Assembly (NCBI GenBank): GCA_945866215.1
Contig: CAMBGQ010000001.1
Coordinates: forward strand, 1 to 36,149
Reading direction: 5' to 3'
Length of the DNA stretch: 36,149 bases
From: Opitutus sp. GAS368
GTDB taxonomy: Bacteria > Verrucomicrobiota > Verrucomicrobiia > Opitutales > UBA953
A program made the position numbers and the translations under genes. A model generated the notes under the pieces. It made no database searches. It was not told the DNA's origin and saw only the letters and a program-made list of their open reading frames with translations. Below, in pieces: positions 8,975 through 15,948 of the stretch (within the stretch, counting starts at the first letter, position 1; every line of letters begins with the position of its first letter).

Positions 8975-8982
8975 AAGCGCTT
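8975..8982. promoter_or_regulatory. AAGCGCTT palindrome just upstream of glmM
   Basis: The core AAGCGCTT, within GGTAAGCGCTTGTT, sits 20-27 bp upstream of the glmM ATG. LacI/GalR-family operators commonly have a central palindrome of this kind flanked by TGTA/TACA. The left flank here (GTAAGCGCTT) fits but the right flank does not fully. It could be a repressor site or chance. Confidence 0.25.
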
Positions 8983-9001
8983 GTTTTGACCAAAAAACCC
9001 T

Positions 9002-10357
9002 ATGCTTACTAAACTTTTCGGCACGGATGGCATTCGCGGCCGAGCGAACCAATACCCGATCACCCCGGAAGTCACCCTCCGTATCGGCCAAGCTATCTCG
9101 CGCGTCCTGCGCTCCCACGGGGCTAATCACAACCGTGTCATCATTGGCAAAGACACGCGCATCTCCGGCTACATGCTTGAGACAGCGCTGACCAGCGGCC
9201 TGGTCTCCAGTGGGATGGACGTCTTTTTGGTTGGCCCGATGCCCACGCCAGCCGTCGCGCACCTCACCCAATCGATGGGCTGCGGAGCCGGCATCATGCT
9301 GACCGCCTCGCACAATCCCTACGAAGACAACGGACTGAAGATCTTCGGCCCCGATGGCTTCAAACTCTCGGACGAGCTGGAAAGCCTGATCGAGCAAGAA
9401 GTCCTCTATGATGTGAAGGCCAACGGCGTGATTGGGGATAAGATTGGCAAGGCGTATCGTATCGACGACGCCCGTGGACGTTACATCGAATTTGTCAAGC
9501 AGAGCTTGGGGAATGACAATCTCGTCGGCATGAAGGTCGTCGTCGATTGCGGGCACGGCGCCGGCTACCTACTGGCGCCACTCATCTTCAAGGAACTGGG
9601 CGCCAAAGTCGTAAAGCTCGGGGTCGAGCCGGACGGCCTGAACATCAACGCTGGCGTCGGCGCGCTTTATCCTGAGTTCGCGGGTAAGATCGTAAAAGAG
9701 CAGGGTGCCGACGTCGGCATCTCGCTCGACGGCGACGCGGACCGCGTGATCTTCAGCGACGCCAGCGGGGCCAGTATCTCCGGCGATCGCATCCTCGCCC
9801 TTTGCGCGCTCGCCCTGAAGGAAGAAGGTAAGTTGTCCGGCAGCGCCATGGTCTGCACCGTGATGTCCAACCTCGGCCTGCATGAAGCCATGCGTAAGGC
9901 GAATATCGGAGTGGTTACCACCGCCGTCAGCGACCGACATGTCATCGAAGCCCTCCGCAAGGGCGGCTATTCTTTCGGCGGCGAAAACTCCGGTCATCTC
10001 ATTTTCTCGGACTACGCCTCCACCGGCGACGGTATCCTGAGCGCGCTGCAGGTGCTGCGCTTTATGCGCAAAAAGGGTGCCACGTTGGCCGACCTCGCCG
10101 CGGGGATGCGCGAATATCCGCAGGCGCTCGTGAACCTCAAAGTTCGTTCACGCGTACCGCTAGTCCAGCTCAACGCCCTGCAGGAAGAGATGCGCAGGGC
10201 CGATGCCGCGTTCGGCAGCGCTGGCCGACACCTCATCCGTTATTCGGGTACGGAGAATAAGCTCCGCATCCTCGTCGAGCATCAGGACCAGGGCGAAGTC
10301 GACCGTTGGTCCCAAGTCTTCAAGGAGGCCGTGGAAGCCGATTTCGAATCCCTCTGA
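9002..10357 (+). CDS. glmM: Phosphoglucosamine mutase
   Basis: 451 residues, the normal length for GlmM. It converts glucosamine-6-phosphate to glucosamine-1-phosphate in the cytoplasm for UDP-GlcNAc synthesis. Family signatures are all present: the N-terminal FGTDGIRGRAN, the phosphoserine loop TASHNP with Ser103, the Mg-binding DGDADR (residues 243-248), the substrate-binding GGENSGHL (about 327-334) and the phosphate-binding RYSGTENKLRIL near the C-terminus. The ATG at 9002 matches the family start; there is no good Shine-Dalgarno directly before it (an AAGGAG at 8944-8949 is too far away). It is the first gene of a glmM / GlmU-like / glmS operon, with the next ATG one base after its stop. 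Confidence 0.97.
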   Translation: MLTKLFGTDGIRGRANQYPITPEVTLRIGQAISRVLRSHGANHNRVIIGKDTRISGYMLETALTSGLVSSGMDVFLVGPMPTPAVAHLTQSMGCGAGIMLTASHNPYEDNGLKIFGPDGFKLSDELESLIEQEVLYDVKANGVIGDKIGKAYRIDDARGRYIEFVKQSLGNDNLVGMKVVVDCGHGAGYLLAPLIFKELGAKVVKLGVEPDGLNINAGVGALYPEFAGKIVKEQGADVGISLDGDADRVIFSDASGASISGDRILALCALALKEEGKLSGSAMVCTVMSNLGLHEAMRKANIGVVTTAVSDRHVIEALRKGGYSFGGENSGHLIFSDYASTGDGILSALQVLRFMRKKGATLADLAAGMREYPQALVNLKVRSRVPLVQLNALQEEMRRADAAFGSAGRHLIRYSGTENKLRILVEHQDQGEVDRWSQVFKEAVEADFESL

Positions 10358-10358
10358 G

Positions 10359-11243
10359 ATGGCCAGTTTTTATCTAGCCAAGGCCGGAGAGACCCCGGGC
10401 TGTCATCCGCTTACCCTCACCCGGACGCTGGGGGAGTTCCCCTTGGCGGGGACCTCGTTGCGGCAGCATCAGCTCGCCGCGCTGCTGGCTTTGGGCCAGG
10501 TGGAGAGCGACGGACCTGACGCCGACTTTACCGTCCATCCCGCCGCGTGGTTCGCGCCGGCGGAGCTGGCCACCTTCAACGCGGACTCATCTTACGCCAC
10601 CTTGACGGCCGCCGACGGGTGCGTCATCCTGACCAGGAAGGGGGGCGTCCGCGATCTGCGGGCGACGCAATCCTTCGCAATCGCCTATGCGTGGGATCTC
10701 CTGCGGGCGAACGCCGAGGCAATGACTGCCCGTAAGTCCTACGTCCAAGAATCCGGCGCGCATCCCTCGCTTTACGTCGAGGGACGTCTCCAGGTCGGCA
10801 AGGGCACCAAGATCTTGCCTGGCGTCGTCATCGAAGGAGACGTCATCATCGGGGACAACTGCAAGATTGGGCCGAACTGCTATCTCCGCGGCTCGACCGC
10901 CATCGGCGACAAGTGTCATGTCGGTCAGGCCGTCGAGATTAAGAATTCGATTCTCCTCCCGGGCACGAACGTGGGACACCTTTCGTATCTCGGCGATACA
11001 ATCTTGGGCGAGAAAGTGAACCTCGGAGCTGGTTCCATTACTTCCAATCTTCGTCACGACGGCGGAGCGCATCGCAGTCCGGTCGAAGGCCGCATGGTCG
11101 ACACCGGCCGACGTAAGCTCGGGGCTATCGTCGGCGATGGCGTGCATACCGGCATCCACACCTCGATCTACCCTGGTCGGAAGCTCTGGCCGAAGACCTC
11201 CACCTTGCCCGGCGCCATCGTCGACAAGGACCTCCTCGCCTGA
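10359..11243 (+). CDS. GlmU-like left-handed beta-helix acetyltransferase with reduced N-terminal domain
   Basis: 294 residues from the ATG at 10359, one base after the glmM stop. Residues from about 135 onward form hexapeptide repeats (GKGTKILPGVVIEGDVIIGD, then IGPNCYLRGSTAIGD) of a left-handed beta helix. VGHLSYLGDTILGEKVNLGAG places His207 where the catalytic His of GlmU lies, and the tail DTGRRKLGAIVGDGVHTGIHTSIYPG matches archaeal and Bacteroidetes-type GlmU relatives. Before the helix sits AYAWDLLRANAEAM, the linker of those two-domain enzymes. The N-terminal part is only about 105 residues, and I see no GxGTRMxP nucleotidyltransferase loop. It probably acetylates glucosamine-1-phosphate, given its place between glmM and glmS, while the uridylyltransferase step is probably made elsewhere. 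PLTLTRTLGEF near residue 17 looks like a remnant of the nucleotidyltransferase-like domain. Confidence 0.85.
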   Translation: MASFYLAKAGETPGCHPLTLTRTLGEFPLAGTSLRQHQLAALLALGQVESDGPDADFTVHPAAWFAPAELATFNADSSYATLTAADGCVILTRKGGVRDLRATQSFAIAYAWDLLRANAEAMTARKSYVQESGAHPSLYVEGRLQVGKGTKILPGVVIEGDVIIGDNCKIGPNCYLRGSTAIGDKCHVGQAVEIKNSILLPGTNVGHLSYLGDTILGEKVNLGAGSITSNLRHDGGAHRSPVEGRMVDTGRRKLGAIVGDGVHTGIHTSIYPGRKLWPKTSTLPGAIVDKDLLA

Positions 11244-11245
11244 CC

Positions 11246-13084
11246 ATGTGCGGCATCGTCGGCTATGTCGGTCATGCTGCGGCCGTTCCCGTGCTCTTGG
11301 GCGGCCTGCGCCGCCTGGAGTATCGGGGCTACGACTCCGCCGGCATCTCCCTGCAGGACGGAAAGGGACTTCTGACGCTGCGCGCCGTCGGCAAGGTCTC
11401 GCGCCTGGCGGACAAGGTCCAAGCCGAATGGCCTGAGGCGTTGCAGACGAAGTGCGTAGTCGGCATCGCCCACACTCGTTGGGCGACCCACGGCGCCCCC
11501 ACCGAGGCCAACGCCCACCCGCATGCGGACGCCAGTGGTCGGATACGGCTGGTGCATAATGGTATCATCGAAAACTATCGTTCACTCCGCACGCGGCTGG
11601 AGGCCAAGGGGCATGTCTTCGTCTCCGAAACCGACACCGAGGCCGTCTCCCGGCTGGTCGGCGAATACTATAAGGGCGATCTCCGCCGGGCCGTCGTCGC
11701 CGCCCTCCGCCAAGTCGAGGGTGCTTATGGTATCGCGGTAATCTCTGCCGACGAACCTGGACGCATCGTCGTCGCCCGCAAGGGGAGCCCGCTGGTCATC
11801 GGCGTCGGCGAAGGGGAGTGCCTGATTGCCTCCGACCCCTCGGCTCTCATTTCACATACCCGACGGGTCATCTACCTCGACGATGGCGACGTCGCCTTGG
11901 TCACGGCGGACTCCGTGGACATCACGGACCTCGACCACGCCCCGATGGACCGGGATGTGGCTGAGTTGGAGTTCGCCGCTGGGGCCGTCGAAAAAGGCGG
12001 CTTCGCGCATTTCATGCTCAAGGAGATTTACGAGCAGCCGGAGTCCGTCCGGAATGCGCTGCGCGGCCGATTGGATCGCTTGAACGGTACCGCCGTCCTT
12101 TCCGGCATGGGCGCTACTGCCCGCGAGCTGCTCGACCTGCAGCGCGTCGTCATGGTAGGCTGCGGGACTTCCCTGCATGCGGGCATGGTCGGCGACTTCG
12201 CCTTCGAGGACCTCGCGGCCCTCCCGGCGGAGGTCCAACCCGCCGCCGAATTCCGCTACCGTAACCCGCTGGTCGACGGTCGGGACTTGGTCGTCGCCAT
12301 TTCCCAGTCCGGCGAGACAGCCGACACCCTGGCCGCCGTGCGCGAGGCCAAGGACAAGGGCGCCATGATTATGGGCCTCGTCAACGTCGTTGGGTCTACG
12401 ATTGCGAGGGAGGCCGGTCGCGGTGTCTACCTCCATGCGGGTCCAGAGATCTCCGTGGCCTCGACCAAGGCCTTCACCGGCCAGGTCGCCGTACTCCTAC
12501 TGATGGCGCTTAAGTTGGGACGGGGCCGACGGCTTTCCCGCGAACGCGGGCTCGCCTTGGCCGCCGAGATTGCTCGCTTACCTGAACTCATTGAAGCTGT
12601 CCTGAAGCAGGATGCCGCGATTGCGAAGGTCGCCGAATCGATGGTCAAGCATGAGCACGCTTTCTTCCTGGGGCGTGGCCCGATGTATCCCGTGGCTTTG
12701 GAGGGCGCGCTCAAGCTTAAGGAGATCTCCTATATCCACGCCGAGGGGTATCATGCCGCTGAACTCAAACATGGCCCGATCGCCTTGCTGACGCCCGGCA
12801 TGCCCGTCGTTGTATTGGCGAACCGCTCGCCGGTCGTCGACAAGACCCTGGGCAACGCCGAAGAATGTAAGGCCCGCGGCGCCCACATCATCGCCATCGT
12901 CACGGAGGGAGGCCCGGAGGCGGCCATCGCCGATGACGTCATTCAGATTCCGGATTGCGACCCGCTCGTCGCGACGATCCCTGCCGCCGTCGCTCTCCAG
13001 CTGCTGGCCTACCACGTGGCGCGCCTGCGCGGCTGCCCGATTGACCAGCCGCGCAACTTGGCGAAGTCCGTCACGGTAGAGTAA
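11246..13084 (+). CDS. glmS: Glutamine-fructose-6-phosphate aminotransferase (isomerizing)
   Basis: 612 residues, the typical GlmS length. It makes glucosamine-6-phosphate from fructose-6-phosphate and glutamine, the first step of amino-sugar synthesis. The chain begins MCGIVGYVGH, so Cys2 is the N-terminal nucleophile of the glutaminase domain (roughly 1-220); HTRWATHGAPTEANAHPH is the substrate region of that domain. Two SIS sugar-isomerase domains follow (GCGTSLHAG, SQSGETADTL, STKAFTGQVAVL), and the protein ends DQPRNLAKSVTVE as the family does. The ATG is 2 bp after the stop of the GlmU-like gene, so the three enzymes are one operon covering consecutive steps. I see no glmS ribozyme upstream, as expected for a gene inside an operon. 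Confidence 0.97.
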   Translation: MCGIVGYVGHAAAVPVLLGGLRRLEYRGYDSAGISLQDGKGLLTLRAVGKVSRLADKVQAEWPEALQTKCVVGIAHTRWATHGAPTEANAHPHADASGRIRLVHNGIIENYRSLRTRLEAKGHVFVSETDTEAVSRLVGEYYKGDLRRAVVAALRQVEGAYGIAVISADEPGRIVVARKGSPLVIGVGEGECLIASDPSALISHTRRVIYLDDGDVALVTADSVDITDLDHAPMDRDVAELEFAAGAVEKGGFAHFMLKEIYEQPESVRNALRGRLDRLNGTAVLSGMGATARELLDLQRVVMVGCGTSLHAGMVGDFAFEDLAALPAEVQPAAEFRYRNPLVDGRDLVVAISQSGETADTLAAVREAKDKGAMIMGLVNVVGSTIAREAGRGVYLHAGPEISVASTKAFTGQVAVLLLMALKLGRGRRLSRERGLALAAEIARLPELIEAVLKQDAAIAKVAESMVKHEHAFFLGRGPMYPVALEGALKLKEISYIHAEGYHAAELKHGPIALLTPGMPVVVLANRSPVVDKTLGNAEECKARGAHIIAIVTEGGPEAAIADDVIQIPDCDPLVATIPAAVALQLLAYHVARLRGCPIDQPRNLAKSVTVE

Positions 13085-13158
13085 GGTTTTTGCCCCAGCG
13101 AAACACCTTAGGGCCTTACCATTGCACGGATCGTCTCGGGCGTCTTCTTCAAGCCGTC

Positions 13159-13482
13159 ATGAATGAACGCTCAAAGAAGAAGTGCCGTTGTTGCCATAAG
13201 ACCAAGCCGCTGGACCTTTTTCATCGGCTCGAAGGTACGGCGGCGATCCACCCGTTCTGCCGCCCATGCTTGGGCGCAGCCGCACGGCGCCGCTCGGCCC
13301 TACGCGGGACCCGCCGGATGGTGACCACGCGGGCCTGCGCCCAGTGCGACCAAGACCTGCCCGTGCAGATGTTTCATTGGCTCCAGGCCTCTGGCAGCTA
13401 TCACAGCTATTGCCGGCCTTGCCATGCGGCCTACATGGCTGAGCGCTACCGACGCCTGCAGGGCGAAAAACGCCGTGCTTGA
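13159..13482 (+). CDS. Small basic protein with two tandem C4 zinc-binding motifs
   Basis: 107 residues from the ATG at 13159; an upstream in-frame TTG at 13090 would give 130 residues, but the extra part has no recognisable features. The protein is an internal duplication. Unit 1 has C9-x2-C12 and C34-x2-C37; unit 2 has C60-x2-C63 and C85-x2-C88. Both have exactly 21 residues between the pairs and share the pattern P-x3-FH-x-L ... H-x2-CRPC. An RRRSALRGTRR linker and an arginine/lysine-rich tail make it strongly basic. Each unit resembles the small treble-clef or zinc-ribbon modules seen near HNH nucleases, but no HNH catalytic residues are visible. Nucleic-acid binding is a fair guess; no function is known. 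It lies 74 bp after glmS on the same strand. Confidence 0.75.
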   Translation: MNERSKKKCRCCHKTKPLDLFHRLEGTAAIHPFCRPCLGAAARRRSALRGTRRMVTTRACAQCDQDLPVQMFHWLQASGSYHSYCRPCHAAYMAERYRRLQGEKRRA

Positions 13483-13495
13483 TGAGGGTTCCCGC

Positions 13496-13570
<75 letters not shown>

Positions 13571-13675
13571 GGACAGCGGGATGGGAATGAGTGCAAGACG
13601 CGGGGAGGATTTCAAGAGCAAACGCACCTAAATCCGCCGGCAGTCAGCGAGAGGGGAAGGGGCGAGTGTTCGAAG

Positions 13676-13747
13676 TGGCCAGACCGGGACTCGAACCCGG
13701 AACCAATTGATTAAAAGTCAACTGCTCTACCATTGAGCTATCTGGCC
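13676..13747 (-). tRNA. tRNA-Lys (TTT)
   Basis: A cloverleaf on the minus strand. The acceptor stem GGCCAGA pairs with TCTGGCC, the D arm is GCTCAATGGTAGAGC, and the anticodon arm GTTGA-CTTTTAA-TCAAT gives anticodon TTT. The T arm is CCGGG-TTCGAGT-CCCGG, with discriminator A. The next three bases would read CTT, so CCA is not encoded and must be added after transcription. It lies upstream of the CTT tRNA in transcription order and may be co-transcribed with it. Confidence 0.95.
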
Positions 13748-13803
13748 TGCCGAACGAGGTGATTACGACACGCCCGCAGGAAAGGGTAAAGAAAAATTGA
13801 GCC

Positions 13804-14367
13804 TCAGCGATGGCCACGTTGGCGGACCGCCTCGAAAAGACAGACACCGGCGGAGACGGACACGTTGAGGCAGGGCACTTGGCCGAGCATCGGGATGCGG
13901 AGGAGGAAATCGCACGTTTCGGCGGTCAGGTGGCGAATCCCATCGCCTTCGGCGCCAAGCACGATCGCCAGCGGCCCCGTGAGCTTGGCGGCGAAGAGAG
14001 ACTGGCTGGCCTTGTGGTCGGAGGTGCCGGCCAGCCAGACGCCGGCGCCCTTGAGTTTGACGAGGGCGTTGCGGAGATTGTTGGCCTGCACGATTGGCAT
14101 CGTCTCCGCAGCGCCGACGGCGACCTTGCGGACCGTGTCCGTGACCGGCGCGGAGTTCTTGCGGGTGATGACCACGAAGGCGCAGCCGGCGCACTCTGCG
14201 TTGCGGAGGCAGGCGCCGAGGTTGTGGGGGTCTTGGACACCGTCGAGGACAAGGATGAGCGGGTCCTTCAGGTCCTTGAGGAGCGCCGGGATGTCCGCCT
14301 CGTCGTAGAGGCGGACCGGCTGATGAAGGTCGGCGTGGCGCGGGGCGCGGTCGTTGCTCCGGGCCAT
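13804..14367 (-). CDS. rlmB: SpoU/TrmH-family rRNA 2'-O-methyltransferase, short RlmB-like form
   Basis: 187 residues from the ATG at 14365-14367; the frame stays open further upstream but enters the asd gene. All three SPOUT motifs are present: motif 1 LDGVQDPHNLGACLRNAECAG (about 41-61), motif 2 IVLGAEGDGIR (135-145) and motif 3 LNVSVSAGVCLFE (167-179). These bind S-adenosylmethionine in the knotted fold. The closest functional match is RlmB, which methylates the ribose of G2251 in 23S rRNA. However, RlmB is usually about 245 residues with an L30e-like N-terminal substrate-binding domain, and that domain is absent here. Other TrmH-type targets (tRNA) cannot be excluded. It starts 7 bp after the asd stop, so both are likely one transcript. 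Confidence 0.85.
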   Translation of the reverse strand: MARSNDRAPRHADLHQPVRLYDEADIPALLKDLKDPLILVLDGVQDPHNLGACLRNAECAGCAFVVITRKNSAPVTDTVRKVAVGAAETMPIVQANNLRNALVKLKGAGVWLAGTSDHKASQSLFAAKLTGPLAIVLGAEGDGIRHLTAETCDFLLRIPMLGQVPCLNVSVSAGVCLFEAVRQRGHR

Positions 14368-14374
14368 GGTCAGC

Positions 14375-15394
14375 TTATTTGCGGGCCAGACGGCCCTGGG
14401 TATGGAGCGCCTCGGCGATCTGAATCGCGTTGAGTGCGGCGCCTTTCCAAAGCTGGTCGCCGGAGACCCAGAGGGAAATACCGTTATCGAAGAGGGTGTC
14501 CTTACGCAGGCGACCCACGCCGCATTTCTCCTTGCCGGCATAGTCGAGCGGCATCGGATACTTCCGGTTGGCTGGATCGTCGCAAAGTTCGGCGCCGGGG
14601 AAGGCGCTGATGGCCTGGCGGGCGACGGCGAGGTCAATCGGGCGTTCGAACTCGGCGCTGATGGCGATGGAGTGGGCGCGGAAGACGGGGACGCGGACGC
14701 AGGTGGTGGTGACCTTGAGGCCGGGGAGGTCCAGAATCTTGCGGCCTTCGTTGAGCATCTTCATCTCCTCCTTAGTGTAACCGTCCTCAAGGAAAGAATC
14801 GACTTGGGGGATGACGTTGAAGTTGATGGTGTGCGGGTAGACCTTGGGGGTGAGGGTCTCGCCCTTGGCCCAAGCGCGGGCCTGGGCGTCGAGTTCGCGC
14901 ATCGCTTCGGCGCCGGTTCCGGAGACGGCTTGGTAGGTCGAAGCAAAGAAACACTTGAGCCCAAAGGCGCGATGGAGCGGATAAAGCCCCATGAGGGCGA
15001 TCGCCGTAGAACAGTTGGGGTTAGCGATGATGCCCTTATGCTGAGCCAGGTGGTGGGCGTTGATCTCCGGGATGACCAGCGGGACGTCCGCCGACAGGCG
15101 GAAGGCGGAGCTGTTATCGATGACGATGCAGCCCCGCTTCACGGCCTCGGGGGCCAGGGCCAAGGAAATGGAACCTCCCGCACTAAAGATGGCGAAATCA
15201 AGGCCCGCGAAGGCGTCCGGCGTGGCTTCTAAAACGGTCCATTCCTTGCCGCCATAAGTCACCTTGGAGCCGGCGGAGCGGGCTGAGGCGAGCGGGCGGA
15301 GTTCGGCTACCGGGAAGTTCCGCTTGGCCATGAGCGCCAGCAGTTCTTGACCCACCGCGCCTGTCACGCCCACGATGCCGATGCGATATGCCAT
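14375..15394 (-). CDS. asd: Aspartate-semialdehyde dehydrogenase
   Basis: 339 residues, the usual size. It reduces aspartyl phosphate to aspartate semialdehyde with NADPH, the branch step to lysine/diaminopimelate (needed for peptidoglycan), threonine and methionine. The N-terminal GIVGVTGAVGQELLALM is the dinucleotide-binding loop. Cys128 in NPNCST is the catalytic thiol, QAVSGTG lines the active site, and RVPVFRAHS supplies the substrate arginine and the base His241. The end (GAALNAIQIAEAL) is also typical. The ATG at 15392-15394 lies only 20 bp from the start of the divergent L,D-transpeptidase gene, so the promoters of the two genes must overlap or lie inside each other's coding region. 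Confidence 0.96.
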   Translation of the reverse strand: MAYRIGIVGVTGAVGQELLALMAKRNFPVAELRPLASARSAGSKVTYGGKEWTVLEATPDAFAGLDFAIFSAGGSISLALAPEAVKRGCIVIDNSSAFRLSADVPLVIPEINAHHLAQHKGIIANPNCSTAIALMGLYPLHRAFGLKCFFASTYQAVSGTGAEAMRELDAQARAWAKGETLTPKVYPHTINFNVIPQVDSFLEDGYTKEEMKMLNEGRKILDLPGLKVTTTCVRVPVFRAHSIAISAEFERPIDLAVARQAISAFPGAELCDDPANRKYPMPLDYAGKEKCGVGRLRKDTLFDNGISLWVSGDQLWKGAALNAIQIAEALHTQGRLARK

Positions 15395-15414
15395 GTTCTG
15401 AGTTCGAGTTTGGA

Positions 15415-15948
15415 ATGAAAAGGAAGGTGACCGAAAGCCTAAAGGGGCTGGGTCTGCCTCCTGCGGAAGATTGCATCGTTGTGTCGATTGACCAGCAAAA
15501 ACTCTGGCATTTCCAGGGACCGGAGTGCGATTGCTACGTCATCAGCACCGCCCGGGCCGGCCGAGGCTGCGTCCAAGATTCACAGCAGACTCCGGATGGA
15601 CTGCATCAGGTCTGCGAGAAAATCGGCGCGGGCGCCGCCGCCGGCACCGTTTTCAAGGCCCGGCAAGCGACGGGTAAGACCTCGGATGAATGGCCGACGC
15701 CCGAGGATAATCTCATCACCTCAAGAATCCTCTGGCTCGAGGGACTTGAGGCGGGCCACAACCGAGGGTCCGACGCCGCCGGACGGATCGTCGATACCCG
15801 TCTCCGCTATGTGTATATCCACGGGACCAACCAGGCGACCAAACTGGGTCAGCCGAATAGTCATGGCTGCGTGCTCCTTTCGGACCACGACATCATCCGG
15901 CTCTTCGAGGGCGTCGCCGTCGGCACCAAAGTCCTGATCCGAGATTAA
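15415..15948 (+). CDS. L,D-transpeptidase (YkuD domain), no visible signal peptide
   Basis: 177 residues from the ATG at 15415. An ATG at 15388 in the same frame would add nine residues but overlap the divergent asd start. The protein is almost entirely a YkuD domain: IVVSIDQQKLWHF near the start, then the catalytic block IHGTNQATKLGQPNSHGCVLLS with His136, His150 and the nucleophile Cys152. Such enzymes make 3-3 peptidoglycan cross-links or attach lipoproteins to the wall, and work outside the cytoplasm. No hydrophobic leader is seen with either start, which is unusual. The gene shares its last bases with the convergent PBP2 gene: their stop codons overlap in TTAA at 15945-15948. Confidence 0.88.
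   Translation: MKRKVTESLKGLGLPPAEDCIVVSIDQQKLWHFQGPECDCYVISTARAGRGCVQDSQQTPDGLHQVCEKIGAGAAAGTVFKARQATGKTSDEWPTPEDNLITSRILWLEGLEAGHNRGSDAAGRIVDTRLRYVYIHGTNQATKLGQPNSHGCVLLSDHDIIRLFEGVAVGTKVLIRD

Noticed and set aside
13085-13158. AAGGT-N17-ACCTT after glmS as a terminator.
   Set aside because: Five-base arms with a long loop and no T-run; too weak to call.
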